64,000 bases of DNA from Ahaetulla prasina. Taxonomy: Eukaryota; Chordata; Lepidosauria; Squamata; Colubridae. Positions 1 to 9,559 of the stretch are shown here, piece by piece. The position numbers and the translations under genes were made by a program. Below the pieces are notes generated by a model. It ran no database searches. It had not been told where the DNA came from and saw only the letters and a list, made by a program, of their open reading frames with translations. Position 1 is the stretch's first letter; each line of letters opens with the position of its first letter. The DNA is taken from contig NC_080548.1 in NCBI RefSeq assembly GCF_028640845.1, positions 9,790,314 to 9,854,313 of the forward strand. Reading direction: 5' to 3'.

Positions 1-124
1 TGACTAGTGTTTCACAAATGCTTCTTTCACACTGTCCAGTTGAAGGTCCAAAGTTGGCTCAGAGAAAATTCCAGGAACCAAGCTGGAGACTTTCTGCATG
101 CAAAGAAGTCCAATATCATATGCC

Positions 125-896
125 TATAGGTATCCCTCCGCTTATGACTGTTTGTTTAATGGTGGTTCAGCGTTATGATGGTCTCTGAAAAACTGACTTG
201 TAACTGGTCCTCATGCTTATAACCGTTACAGCATTCCCATGCTTACATGATCAAAATTTTGGGCACTTGGCAACAGCATGTATTTATGTTGGTTGCCATG
301 TTCCAGAGTTAGGTGATAACCATTTGTGACCTTTGCAGCTGGTTACTGACAAGTAAAGTCAATGTGGGGAAGTTGGATTTATTTAACAATCCTACTATTA
401 ACATATGCAATGATTCATGTAACAACTGTGGCCAAAACATGGTTGTAAAATTGGGTGCAACTCTCTTAAGAACTGCCTTGCTTAACAATCAAAATGTTGC
501 TCCCACTTACAGTCATAATAAGGGACACGGTGGCTCGGTGGCTAAGACGCTGAGCTTGATCAAAAGGTTGGTAGTTCAGCGGTTCAAATCCTTAATGCCA
601 CATAACAGGGTGAGCTCCCGTTACTTGTCCCAGCTTCTGCCAACCTAGCAGTTTGAAAGCACGTAAAAAATGCAAGTAGAAAAAATAGTGGGAAGCCTTT
701 GGTGGGAAGGTAACAGCGTTCCATGTGCCTTGGGCATTGAGTCATGCCAGCCACATGACCACGAAGATGTTTTCGGACAGCGCTGGCTCTTCGGCTTTGA
801 AACGGAGATGAGCACCACCCCCTAGAGGCAGGAACAACTAGCACATATGTGCGAGAGGAACCTTTACCTTTACAGTCATAAGTCAAGCACTACCTG
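125..896. mobile_element. Mariner-like MITE, split by a SINE
   Basis: Degenerate copy of a family found about nine times here, with termini resembling TACAGGTAGTCCTTGACTTA and its inverse, TA at the ends, and an AT-rich non-coding interior. A Sauria-type SINE sits at 519-869, and the element resumes at 870 to finish near 896. The family's assignment to Tc1/mariner (pogo/Tigger-like) is inferred from the TA target and terminal sequence only; no transposase is present. Confidence 0.6.
519..869 (+). mobile_element. Sauria-type SINE (tRNA head, Bov-B tail)
   Basis: The tRNA-derived head carries an A-box-like TGGCTCGGTGGCTAAGACG and a B-box-like GGTTCAAATCC. The body contains GGTGGGAAGGTAACAGCGTT, and the 3' end reads GAACCTTTACCTTTAC, as in Bov-B LINEs. 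It lies inside the mariner-like MITE with a 12-bp target duplication (TTACAGTCATAA at 507-518 and 870-881). Such SINEs are transcribed by Pol III and mobilised by Bov-B reverse transcriptase (family knowledge). Confidence 0.85.
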
Positions 897-1014
897 TGAT
901 CTATATAGCTCAAATATAGTCACTACTGAACATTCCTTCACTTGCCAGCTTTTCTTTGGGGTATTTGTAACATCAGCTGAGGGTCAGGCACCCTGAAGAT
1001 AGTGCCCCCTATAT

Positions 1015-1123
1015 CAGGGGTCTCCAACCTTGGCAATTTTAATACTTGTGGACTTCAACTCTGGGAGTTGAAGGTTGCCAAGGTTGCTTCAACTCTGGGA
1101 GTTGCCAAGGTTGAAGACCCCTG
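1015..1123. mobile_element. Palindromic hAT MITE (CAGGGGTCTCCAACC termini)
   Basis: Begins CAGGGGTCTCCAACCTTGG and ends in the inverse, ...GAAGACCCCTG. The flanks CCCTATAT and CTCTATAC match at 6 of 8 positions, as expected of an aged 8-bp hAT duplication. The interior is a rearranged inverted repeat. Confidence 0.7.
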
Positions 1124-1199
1124 CTCTATACAACTCTGGATTGTCAGTTTTCAGAAAAATATTGGCAGGTGAGGGAAGGAAAGTTCAGAGGTCAACAGC

Positions 1200-1524
1200 T
1201 AAGATGAGACAGGGATGTGAGAATATGCCCTATAAAAATAAATTGAAGAAATGAGATGTTCAGACTGGGTGAAGAAGACTAAGGGGGGAGTCAAGTGTTC
1301 AACAACACAAAAGGAAAGACAAAGGTCAAGTATTTTGAGTGACTGCAGAAACCAGAAATCAGGACTAGAGATTGCAGCTTCCTAGATCTCATTTTAATAT
1401 AAACAAAACCTTCCTAGCAGCAAGATCTATACAACAGTGGAAGAATCTTATCTACTATGAATTTTAAGAAAAAGCTGGGCAGTCACCTCTCATGGCTGGT
1501 TTTCCTGCAGACCGCTGAACATTG
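1200..1524 (+). mobile_element. Old CR1-like LINE 3' fragment
   Basis: Diverged sequence resembling the CR1 3' region (AGTGGAAGAATCTTAT, then TTTAAGAAAAAGCTGGGCAGTCA). There is no open frame. This is a weak call made by eye. Confidence 0.35.
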
Positions 1525-1532
1525 AACTGGAT

Positions 1533-1830
1533 CGGGGTCAGCAACCTGCAGCTCTGGAGCCGCATGTGGCTCTTTCATCCCTTTGCTGCGGCTTCCTGTT
1601 GCAGGTTGGCTCCACAATTGATGGGGCTTTCAGTTAGAACAGGTAGAGGAAAAAGGATGCCGCACTAGGAGGAGACTCTATGGTGAGGAAACCGGACTTT
1701 AAGTCAGCAGAGGAAAAAGGATACTGCACTATGATGGGGGAGACAGACTTCCGGTCAGCTCCAGAACTGAATGGGCGCTTCCGGTTAGGATCCTTGTGGC
1801 TCTTTAAGTGTTTAAGACTGCCGACCCCTG
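1533..1830. mobile_element. hAT MITE (CAGGGGTCGGCAACC type)
   Basis: The left end reads CGGGGTCAGCAACCTGC and the right end GACTGCCGACCCCTG, imperfect inverted termini. Flanks AACTGGAT (1525-1532) and AACTAGAT (1831-1838) match at 7 of 8 positions. The interior holds short direct repeats of GCAGAGGAAAAAGGAT and explains a small spurious frame at 1680-1865. Confidence 0.75.
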
Positions 1831-1957
1831 AACTAGATGTTTCTTGTGGTCCCTTTCAACCCTAGAGTTTGATAAAATTGCAAATCAACAAGTTGCAGCC
1901 GTCTGAATATTGCTTCTTATGTGGCCACTCTACACTTGTTGGCTGTGTTTTCTGAGA

Positions 1958-2143
1958 CAGCCAGTCACAGAGAAAAGGGGGTCAATCTTTTCTGCAAAGC
2001 ATTTGAGAGCAGGACAACAAGTAACAGATGGAAATTTATTAAGGAGAGATCCAATCTAAAACTAAAGAGAAATTAGAGAGAACAGTTAATCAGAGGAACA
2101 GCTTGCTTCCAGAGGTTGAGGGTGCGCCATCACTGGAGTTCTT
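1958..2143 (+). mobile_element. CR1 LINE 3' region, part 1 (split copy)
   Basis: The CR1 3' segment runs from AGAGAAAAGGGGGTCAATCT to CCATCACTGGAG, then stops at a reverse-strand L2 LINE. It resumes at about 5156 with TTTAAGAAGAGATTGGGCAA, is broken again by a hAT element at 5237-5990, and finishes at 5991-6035 with CCTCCAAGGTCCCTTCCAAC. Together the pieces make one CR1 3' end. Confidence 0.75.
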
Positions 2144-2362
2144 TATTTATTTCTTTCTTTATTTATTTATTTATTTATTTATTTATTCGTATTTTTATAC
2201 CGCCCTATCTCCCTAGGGACTCAGGCCGGTTCACAGCCAAAATAAAAATATACATATAAATACAAAATAAAACATCAATTAAAAAACTTATTAGAAATGG
2301 CCGAATTATTAAAATCACAATATACATAATAAACCCATTTAAAACCATTTAAATTTTAAAAT

Positions 2363-4062
2363 CTAATCCAGTCCTGCGCAGATAAATAGATGTGTTTTAA
2401 GCTCGTGGTGGAAGGTTCGGAGGTCAGGAAGCTGACGAAGTCCTGGGGGAAGTTCGTTCCAGAGGGTGGAAGCCCCCACAGAGAAGGCCCTTCCCCTGGG
2501 CGTCGCCAGCCAGCACTGCCTAGCCAACGGCACCCTGAGGAGTCCCTCTCTGTGAGAGCGCACGGGTCGGTGAGAGGTATTCGATAGCAGCAGGCGGTCC
2601 CGTAAATAACCCGGCCCTATGCCATGGAGCACTTTGAAGATAGTTACCAAAACCTTGAAGCGCACCCAGAAGGCCACAGGTAGCCAGTGCAGTCTGCGCA
2701 GGAGAGGTGTCACATGGGAGCCACGAGAGGCTCCCTCTATCACCCATGCAGCCGCATTCTGAACTAACTGGAGCCTCCGGGTGCTCCTCAAGGGGAGCCC
2801 CATGTAGAGAGCATTGCAGTAGTCCAGACGGGACGTCACGAGAGCATGAGTGACTGTGCATAGGGCATCCCGGTCTAGAAAGGGGCGCAACTGGCGAACC
2901 AGGCGAACCTGGTAGAAAGCTCTCCTGGAGACGGCCGTCAAATGGTCTTCAAAAGACAGCCGTTCATCCAGGAGGACATCCAAGTTGCGCACCCTCTCCA
3001 TCGGGGCCAATGACTTGCCCCCAACAGTCAGCCGTGGTCGCAGCTGACTGTACCGGGATGCCGGCATCCAGAGCCACTCTGTCTTGGAGGGATTGAGCTT
3101 GAGCCTGTTTCTCCCCATCCAGACCCGTACGGCCTCCAGACACCAGGACAGCACTTCGATAGCTTCGTTGGGGTGGCCCGGTGTGGAAAAGTACAGCTGA
3201 GTATCATCAGCGTACAGCTGGTACCTCACACCGAAGCCACTGATGATCTCACCCAGCGGCTTCATATAGATGTTGAACAGGAGAGGTGAGAGAATCGACC
3301 CCTGAGGCACCCCACAAGTGAGGCGCCTCGGGGCCGACCTCTGCCCTCCTGTCAACACCGTCTGCGACCGATCGGAGAGATAGGAGGAGAACCACCGATA
3401 GACGGTGCCTCCCACCCCCAATCCCTCCAACCGGTGCAGCAAGATACCATGGTCGATGGTATCGAAAGCCGCTGAGAGGTCTAATAGGACCAAGGCAGAG
3501 GAACAACCCCTATCCCTGGCCCTCCAGAGATCATCAACCAACGCAACCAAAGCCGTCTCAGTGCTGTATCCGGGCCGGAAGCCAGACTGGAACGGGTCCA
3601 GATAGACAGTTTCATCCAGGTGCCGGGGAAATTGACATGCCACCACACTCTCTACAACCTTCGCCGTGAAGCGAAGGTTGGAGACCGGACGATAATTACC
3701 TAAGACAGCTGGGTCCAGGGAAGGCTTCTTGAGGAGGGCCCTCACCACCGCCTCTTTCAAGGCGGCCAGAAAGACCCCCTCCAACAAAGAAGCATTTGTA
3801 ATCTCCTGGAGCCAGCCTCGTGTCACCTCCTGAGTGGCCAGTACCAACCAGGAGGGGCACGGGTCCAGTAAACACGTGGTGGCGTTCAACCTACCCAGCA
3901 ACCTGTCCATGTCCTCGGGAGCCACAGGGTCAAACTCATCCCAAACAATCTCAACAAGACCGCTCTCTGACGTCCCACCTGGATCCACCCAATTTTGGTC
4001 CAGACCGTCCCAAAGCTGAACGATTTTATCGTATAGATAACCGTTAAACTCCTCAGCAACGG
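2363..4062 (-). pseudogene. L2-clade LINE reverse transcriptase region
   Basis: This encodes the reverse transcriptase that copies LINE RNA at the nicked target. Counting from the methionine at 3988, motif A (LLDLSAAFD) lies near residues 168-176, motif B (GVPQGSILSPLLFNIYM) near 226-242, and the catalytic YADD at about 259-262. A C-terminal region ending in HELKTHLF follows. The frame is open for 541 residues from 3988 and its homology continues upstream to about 4060. There a one-base frame change and a stop separate it from the endonuclease frame, so the original polyprotein is broken. The RT core itself shows no stop, which suggests a moderately young copy. The same C-terminus is seen in the fragment at 10793-11164. 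Confidence 0.85.
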
Positions 4063-5160
4063 GTCATCCCGCTCCCCCCGGTGAAGAAGGGAACGAGTCA
4101 CCCGAAACAGGGCGGCCGGGCGGTTATCTGCCGATGCAATGAGGGAGGAGACGTAGCAACGTCTCGCTTCCCTCAGTGCCACTAGGTAGGTCCTATTATA
4201 GGACCTAACTAGTGTCCGATCAGCCTCTGAACGGCTAGACCTCCAGGAACTCTCTTGGCGTCTTCTCCGGCGTTTCATCCCCCTCAGCTCCTCGGAGAAC
4301 CAAGGAGCCGGTTGGGATCTACGCCGGGTCAGAGGCCGCAGAGGCACGACACGGTCTAAAGCCCCAGTCGCAGCCCGTTCCCAGGCCGCGACTAGTTCCT
4401 CAGCCATGCCGTGAGCCAGACCCTCAGGAAACGGCCCAAGCTCCGTCCGGAACCTCTCCGGGTCCATCAGGCGCCTGGAACGGAACCAACGTATTGGTTC
4501 CGTCTCCCTGCAGTGTTGAGTGGCGGTCAGAAAGTCCAGGCGAAGGAGAGAGTGATCTGACCATGACAAAGGTTCTGTGACTACATCCCTCAAGTCCAGA
4601 TCCTTCAACCACTGACCAGAGATAAAAATCAGGTCCAGTGTGCCTCCCCCGATGTGAGTGGGGCCATCCACTACTTGGGTCAGGTCCAAGGTCATCATGG
4701 AAGCCATGAACTCCCGAGCTGCTGTCGATGATGTACCGGAAGATGGCAAGTAGAAGTCCCCCATGACTAAAAGTCTGGGGGTCTCAACTGCCACCCCAGC
4801 AAGCACCTCCAGGAGCTCGGGCAGGGCAGCTGTCACGTAGCAAGGAGCCAGGTACGCGACCAGCAAGCCCATCTGACATCTATGACCCCATCTCACAAAG
4901 AGGGATTCGCACCCGGCAATCTGAGGTACAGTGGTCTCCCTCGGCTCTAGACTCTCTCTAATAACAACCGCCACCCCCCAACCCCTACCCTGAGCCCTCG
5001 GCTGATGGAATGCATGGAAACCCGGTGGGCACATTTCAACAAGGGGCACGCCCCCTTCAGTGCCCAACCAGGTTTCCATAACGCCTATAAGATCCGCGGC
5101 ACCCCCCTGGATAAGATCATGTATTAGGGGGGCCTTATTGACCACGGACTGTGCATTGCT
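4056..5160 (-). pseudogene. L2-clade LINE APE-type endonuclease region
   Basis: Encodes the AP-endonuclease-like domain that nicks the target for target-primed reverse transcription. In the 464-residue frame read from 5280, homology begins near SNAQSVVNKAPLIHDLI (residue 41). The ETWL motif (Glu69), GDF motif (residues 174-176), LDLIF (215-219) and SDH (241-243) are present. The GDFN Asn, normally conserved, is Tyr177 here, so catalysis is probably lost. The first 40 residues of the frame come from flanking CR1 and hAT sequence and are not LINE. The frame shifts into the reverse transcriptase frame at about 4060, and the residues read beyond that point are out of frame. Confidence 0.8.
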
Positions 5161-5236
5161 CTTTAAGAAGAGATTGGGCAACTGTTTGTCTGGAATGATA
5201 TAGGGTCTCCTGCCTGAGCTGGGGGATGGACTAGAA
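5156..5236 (+). mobile_element. CR1 LINE 3' region, part 2
   Basis: Continues the CR1 copy begun at 1958 (TTTGTCTGGAATGATATAGGG, then CTCCTGCCTGAG). It ends at the target duplication GACTAGAA, which belongs to the hAT insertion. Confidence 0.75.
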
Positions 5237-5990
5237 CAAGGGTCTCCAATCTTTTGGACCTCAGGGACCACTAAATTCATAATTTTAAATACTGTGGACT
5301 AGTAATATGATCTGCCTAATGATCGGCTTGGTGGCCGTGGCCAACTGAATGGCCAACTCGATGACACTCACATCAAGGGGCGTCTTGCCAGCCTCTACTC
5401 ACCCCTCCCCTGCTAGCCACTCCTCACCTTCCTGCTCCTTAGGGTCCCAACAGGAAGCAGTTGTTGGAGCTAAGCAGCCACCACGAGAAAGAGTTGGCAA
5501 AACAGCTGGGTCAGTTCAAATTGGATCTGACCAAGAAGGAGGCTCAGCAGAAGCACCTCACTGAGGACTAGGAGCATAGGCTTTCCAAGCAGAGGGAAGA
5601 CCTGCAGGAGTGCAAGGCCAGGTACCGATGCCTGGAGGCTCAGTGGGCTGAGATGGTCAGACAGTTCCAGGCCATGATGCAGTCCCACTGAAACAAGGCC
5701 CTCCAGCTCCTTGCCATCAGCAGCACTTCCCTCCAGCCTTTGCCCAAAGCCCCGGCGCACCAGGAGGCTAAAGCAGACCCCAAGTTGGAATTTCTGCCCC
5801 CCTCCAACCCACACAAAAAGACCCCAAAGGGGAAGTCTCTCTGCAGCAACACAAACGTTCATTGCATGTATCCGTCGCAGGGGTCATAGTTTTAGTGCAA
5901 TATTAAAAAATGCAAATAATTTTTCTGCTGACCACCAAAATTTTCTCGTGAATCACCAGTGGTCCACGGACCACCAGTTGGTGATCGCTG
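5237..5990. mobile_element. hAT element (754 bp) carrying an exon-like insert
   Basis: Starts CAAGGGTCTCCAATC and ends GTTGGTGATCGCTG, flanked by a perfect 8-bp duplication GACTAGAA (5229-5236 and 5991-5998). The outer parts are hAT-like (GGACCTCAGGGACCACTAAA; GTCCACGGACCACCAG). The middle (about 5440-5850) is GC-rich and reads as a coiled-coil protein fragment, annotated separately. There is no transposase frame, so it is non-autonomous. It interrupts the CR1 copy. Confidence 0.8.
5440..5845 (+). pseudogene. Captured coiled-coil exon fragment in a hAT element
   Basis: After a pyrimidine-rich stretch ending CCTGCTCCTTAG, which looks like a 3' splice site, one frame reads as a charged heptad-rich coiled coil (RKQLLELSSHHEKELAKQ near the start, LSKQREDLQECKARYRCL midway) and then a Pro/Lys-rich tail. 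Two in-frame stops (TAG near 5570, TGA near 5690) break it, so it is not translated as one product. I do not recognise the parent gene; the pattern resembles the C-terminal part of a centrosomal or ciliary coiled-coil protein. The apparent splice acceptor suggests capture of genomic DNA, not a reverse-transcribed mRNA. Other frames across the region are shadows. Confidence 0.5.
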
Positions 5991-6035
5991 GACTAGAAGA
6001 CCTCCAAGGTCCCTTCCAACTCTATTATTCTGTAT
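5991..6035 (+). mobile_element. CR1 LINE 3' terminus, part 3
   Basis: Reads GACTAGAAGACCTCCAAGG then TCCCTTCCAACTCTATTATTC, the standard CR1 3' end with a TATTCTG-type terminal repeat. It completes the copy that starts at 1958. Confidence 0.75.
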
Positions 6036-6664
6036 TCTGCTACATGGGTTTTCCAGCTACACAACCTTGCAGAGACCTTAGTGGCAAAGCTTGGTTCCTG
6101 CTCATTTTCACAGGAAGCTTACATTGAAGGAGTTAATTTCGAGAGCTTCTGTGCAGGGACGTCCTCCAGAGGATGCTTTCTCCACACCTTCCTCAGAGGA
6201 AACATTCCAGTCTGGAACAGGTCAGCCTCATTGCAGCCCATGCATTTTTCAAAGCCACAAATTAAATTTTCATTCTCATTTATGTAGCTCTGATAACTGA
6301 AAAGCTTGAGCTGGAAGTGAAGGTTGATTGAGTTAGCTTCTTGAATCTCTCCAGTGGCTGGCCTCCCTCTTAGTAACAACCGGCTCCTCCATAGTTACAG
6401 GAGCTGATGAATTTCAACAGAGGAAGGAAAAGTTCTAAAAGGAGAATGGAGTATCAGAAAGCGGAAGGGCTTCTAAGCAAGGGGAGGGAGAGAGATCGTT
6501 TGCCATCTTGAGATTCCCCCCACCCCCGACTATTTTATGGCAGGAAACTCACCAAAAACACTGCAGTTGTTTTAAACTCTGCATTAAGCTCAAGAAAGAT
6601 TTTTTTTAAAAGACAAACATTCTTTCTCTCCCCACCCCCAAAAATATGTGTTGCAGCATCCTGC
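6036..6664. other. Unique sequence, nothing recognised
   Basis: No repeat termini, RNA gene or convincing coding frame seen. Small frames on both strands overlap each other and lack coding character. Confidence 0.5.
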
Positions 6665-6924
6665 CAGGGGTGAAATTCAGCAGGTTCTGACAGGTTCTGG
6701 AGAACCGGTAGCGGAAATTTTGAGTAGTTCAGAGAACCAGCAAATACCACCTCTGGCTGGCCCCAGAGTGGGTTGGGAATGGAGATTTTGCAATATCCTT
6801 CCCCTGGAGCAGGGTGAGAATGGAGATTTTGCAGTATCCTTCCCTTGCCATGCCCACCAAGCCACGCCCACCAAGCCATGCCTACAGAACCGGTAGTAAA
6901 AAAAAAAAGTGGATTTCACCAGTG
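6665..6924. mobile_element. hAT MITE, CAGGGGTGAAATCC family
   Basis: Starts CAGGGGTGAAATTCAGCAGG and ends GTGGATTTCACCAGTG. Flanks CATCCTGC (6657-6664) and CACCCTGC (6925-6932) match at 7 of 8 positions. It contains two copies of the internal 41-bp unit (GGAATGGAGATTTTGC in this orientation), which is expanded to eleven in the copy at 55208. Confidence 0.85.
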
Positions 6925-6999
6925 CACCCTGCCCAACTTTCATCATAACTGATCCTTGTGCTCCTCCATGGTTTGGATGATGGCCACAAAAACAGTGCA

Positions 7000-7466
7000 T
7001 ACCATGTTTTTCTGAGTATAAGACTCCAGAATATAAGACGCACCTACCTTTTTTGGGGAGGAAAATAAGAAAAAAATCTGCCTTTGCCTCCCAGGATTTG
7101 CCTACTTGCAGCAAAGAACAAACACCCTGTTTCACTTTAATTTTCATTTTCAACACAGCCTGCTTAGCACAAGAAAAAAAAAATGTGCCTCTGCCTCCCA
7201 GCAATTTGCCTCCTTGCAGCAAATAGCCGTTTCAGCTTCAGCACAGCCTGATTAGTACAAGCAGCTGATTGTCGGTTGGATCGGCTTCCCAAAGATCAGC
7301 TGTTTCAGGCTGCAGGCATTGCCATAGCTTATTGCTGCCTCCGCGCGCTCCATTTTCTGGGGGCCAGCGGGTGGGTGGGGCTACATGCAGTGTATAAGAT
7401 GCACCCAAATTTTCATCCTCTTTTGGGGGTGGGGGAAGTGTGTCTTATACTCTGAAAATTACGGTA
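7000..7466. mobile_element. Mariner-like MITE (TACCGTATTTTTC type)
   Basis: Left end TACCATGTTTTTCTGAGTAT and right end CTCTGAAAATTACGGTA are imperfect inverted termini with TA at both edges. The interior repeats TGCCTCCCAGxATTTGCCT and has no transposase frame. Confidence 0.6.
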
Positions 7467-7566
7467 AATACATCAGTGAAGGCAATCTACTTTGGACATG
7501 CTTGGAAGAAAAGAGGTCTAACTCTGACACCAAAGTCCACTTGGCTCAGGCTGTTTGTTCTATCAG

Positions 7567-7705
7567 TACAGGTAGTCCTTGATATAGGATCACAAGTGGA
7601 ATTCCCATTGCTAAGCAAGGAGGTTGTTAAGTGAGTTGCACCCAGTTTTATGAAATTTTTTGGCCACTTTTTAAAGTGAATTACTGCAGTTGTTAAGAGA
7701 ATCAA
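7567..7705. mobile_element. Mariner-like MITE fragment (TACAGGTAGTCC family)
   Basis: Starts TACAGGTAGTCCTTGATAT and runs through GTTGTTAAGTGAGTTGCACC. It is cut off on the right by the Penelope-like repeat that begins near 7706. Confidence 0.55.
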
Positions 7706-8200
7706 GATCTGTATGGAGATTCTCAGTCATCCAGGTCATGGTTGTCCCAAAGGTGCTTTTTCAAGAGGCAACTGGACTTTCTGGTTTTTCTTTGAAGACG
7801 TTTCGCTTCTCATCCAAGAAGCTTCTTCAGCTCTGGCTGGATAGTGGGGAAAAGGAAGTGTTTGTACTCCTTGCAGACAGCTGGTCATTTGCATTCTTTT
7901 AAAGTGTAGTTGAGGCCACTTGGAGATTTATCTCTGTCATCATGGTCACCTGAGTAGTGCAAATGGGTGTGGAGCTTTCTTGGAACTGCTGAAAGGCCTT
8001 GGACGAGAAGTGAAAGGTCTTCAAAGGAAAACCAGAAAGTCCAAATGACCAGCTGTCTGCAAGGAGTATACCGTAAATCCTTCCATTCCTCACCATCCAA
8101 CTAGAGCTGAAGAAACTTCTTAGATGAGAAGCGAAATGTCTTCAAAGAGAAACCAGAAACTCTAATTGCCTCTTGAAAAAGCACCTTCGGAAGAATCATG
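7706..8200. mobile_element. Penelope-like fragment, inverted arms
   Basis: The left arm (reverse) and right arm (forward) carry the same repeat in opposite orientation (AAACCAGAAAGTCC, then TTGCCTCTTGAAAAAGCACC). The arms hold a hammerhead-like core: CTGAAGA, a 6-bp stem (GCTTCT/AGAAGC), GAAAC, GTC. It is seen in reverse at 7797-7830 and, more degenerate, forward near 8107-8140; a third weak match lies near 7990. Penelope-like elements are known to carry hammerhead motifs. No RT frame is present, so the family name is inferred. Confidence 0.5.
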
Positions 8201-8499
8201 ATCATTGAGCAAATCTGGCTTTCCTATTGACTTTGTTTGATGGAAGCCAGCTGGGAAGGATGCAAATGGAGATAACATGACCTGGGATGCTGCCACCATC
8301 ATAAATACACACACCTGAATTTGATTACATGGCTTTGGAGATGCAGTGACGGTCAGAAGTGTGAAGATCCATTGTATGTCAATTTTTCCATTGCCGTTGT
8401 AACTTTGAGTAAGCCACCAACAGCCTCTGGAGATTCAAGAAGTAACCATGCAGTTGTCCAACTGTCTAAACATTCATCAACACAGCAGCAGCACCTCTA

Positions 8500-8565
8500 G
8501 CTGGCGGGGGAATTCTGGGAGTTGAAGTCCACCCATCTTAAAGTTGGCAAGTTTGAAAAACAGTG
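8500..8565. mobile_element. Half of a palindromic hAT MITE
   Basis: The right half only: GAATTCTGGGAGTTGAAGTC through AAGTTTGAAAAACAGTG. It abuts the target duplication CTGTAGAG of the next hAT copy, so the two form a chain. Confidence 0.6.
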
Positions 8566-8573
8566 CTGTAGAG

Positions 8574-8708
8574 CAGGGGTCTCCAACCTTGGTCCCTTTA
8601 AGACTTGTGGACTTCAACTCCCAGAGTTCCTCAGCCTGCTTTGCTGGCTGAGGGACTCTGGGAGTTGAAGTCCACAAGTCTTAAAGGGACCAGGTTTGGA
8701 GACCCCTG
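8574..8708. mobile_element. Palindromic hAT MITE, perfect 8-bp duplication
   Basis: Starts CAGGGGTCTCCAACCTTGGT and ends in the near-perfect inverse. The interior is a fold-back around GACTTCAACTCCCAGAG. Flanked by CTGTAGAG at 8566-8573 and 8709-8716. Confidence 0.88.
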
Positions 8709-8779
8709 CTGTAGAGGGTGATAAATTGAGGAAGGTGGAATTGCATTTTGCATCTCTTATGTTCGATTCCCATTTTACC

Positions 8780-8947
8780 CAGTGGTGGGTTGCTACAGTT
8801 TCACCTTGGATCGGGCAAACCAGAAACAGTGGCGGGAGGCTTCATCCACCTGCCCAGACATCTCTGCGCATGCGCAGAAGCGTTGCGCATAAGCGCGAGC
8901 ATGCCCACGAGTGAACCAGTAGCAGCCGAAATTGAAATCCACTACTG
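8780..8947. mobile_element. hAT MITE, CAGTGGTGGGTTGC family
   Basis: Starts CAGTGGTGGGTTGCTACAG and ends GAAATCCACTACTG. Flanks ATTTTACC and ATGTTACC match at 7 of 8 positions. The centre is CpG-rich with repeated GCGCATGCGCAG-like steps. Relatives lie at 14623, 27678 and 59824. Confidence 0.8.
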
Positions 8948-8955
8948 ATGTTACC

Positions 8956-9501
8956 CCTTAAAGGAACCCTTCCCCCAGCTAATTTGGGGGTCAGTCCAGC
9001 CATGAAAAAGACAAAGGATTTCCAGGCTAAACTCTGCAAAGCATAGCTGCTGCTGCTACTACTACTCCAGCCAACCATCCAACCATCCAAGAATGTGCCC
9101 TTAAATGCTCTCCAAAAAGAAAGACTACAGGGAGGTTTTTTTCTGCCCATGCAGTTTATGCTGACCAGATGCTATGCATCTGTCTTTTCCCCCCGCTCCC
9201 TGGCTTATCCCAGCAATCTTCTTCATCACTTTTTAATGCGGAAACCTTGTACATCTCTTAATAATCTCACAAATAGGAAAAAGGAAAATGTTGTTTCTGC
9301 CTGTGAGATTTCTTTTTATTGCTAATGGTAATATAGAGTAATATCTTACTGTCTTACTTGTCAGCAGAAAGGAGTGGGAAGGTATGCTGGCTTGGAAACA
9401 TCTCCCTTTCCCAGCATGTAAACTGAGTAGCATGTGTGGGGACCAGCATGAAGAGAGATTTATCCTGCTGAGACATTCAAGGGCCCCTGAAAGTGCTATA
9501 A
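8956..9501. other. Unique sequence, nothing recognised
   Basis: No inverted termini, RNA gene or coding frame that I can support. Confidence 0.5.
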
Positions 9502-9559
9502 TGGTTTGTCCCCCCGTCAGCCAGATGTGTAAACTGGATTTGGCATTTTTATTGACCTA
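9502..9559 (-). mobile_element. R4/Dong LINE fragment (copy A, part 1)
   Basis: The stretch CAGCCAGATGTGTAAACTGG then ATTTGGCATTTTTATTGACC matches the copies at 10303, 43308 and 52228. It is interrupted by the element at 9560-10108 and resumes with AATCCTTCCCAAGGATCTGG. Confidence 0.55.

Larger units (their letters stand above)
2145..5160 (-). mobile_element. L2-clade LINE, 5'-truncated, about 3 kb
   Basis: A reverse-strand non-LTR retrotransposon with an APE-type endonuclease, an L2/CR1-type reverse transcriptase, a 3' UTR ending in an AGGGCGGT-like tail motif, and an (AAAT)n terminus at about 2145-2190. The first residues of the endonuclease are missing, so it is 5'-truncated. It landed inside a CR1 copy. 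The same 3' end recurs at 10552-11193 and 21366-21531 and is shared by one SINE subfamily. Confidence 0.85.

Noticed and set aside
519..600. Functional tRNA gene
   Set aside because: The A- and B-box-like sequences belong to the tRNA-derived head of a SINE, and no cloverleaf with a paired acceptor stem can be drawn. The same holds for the other SINE heads.
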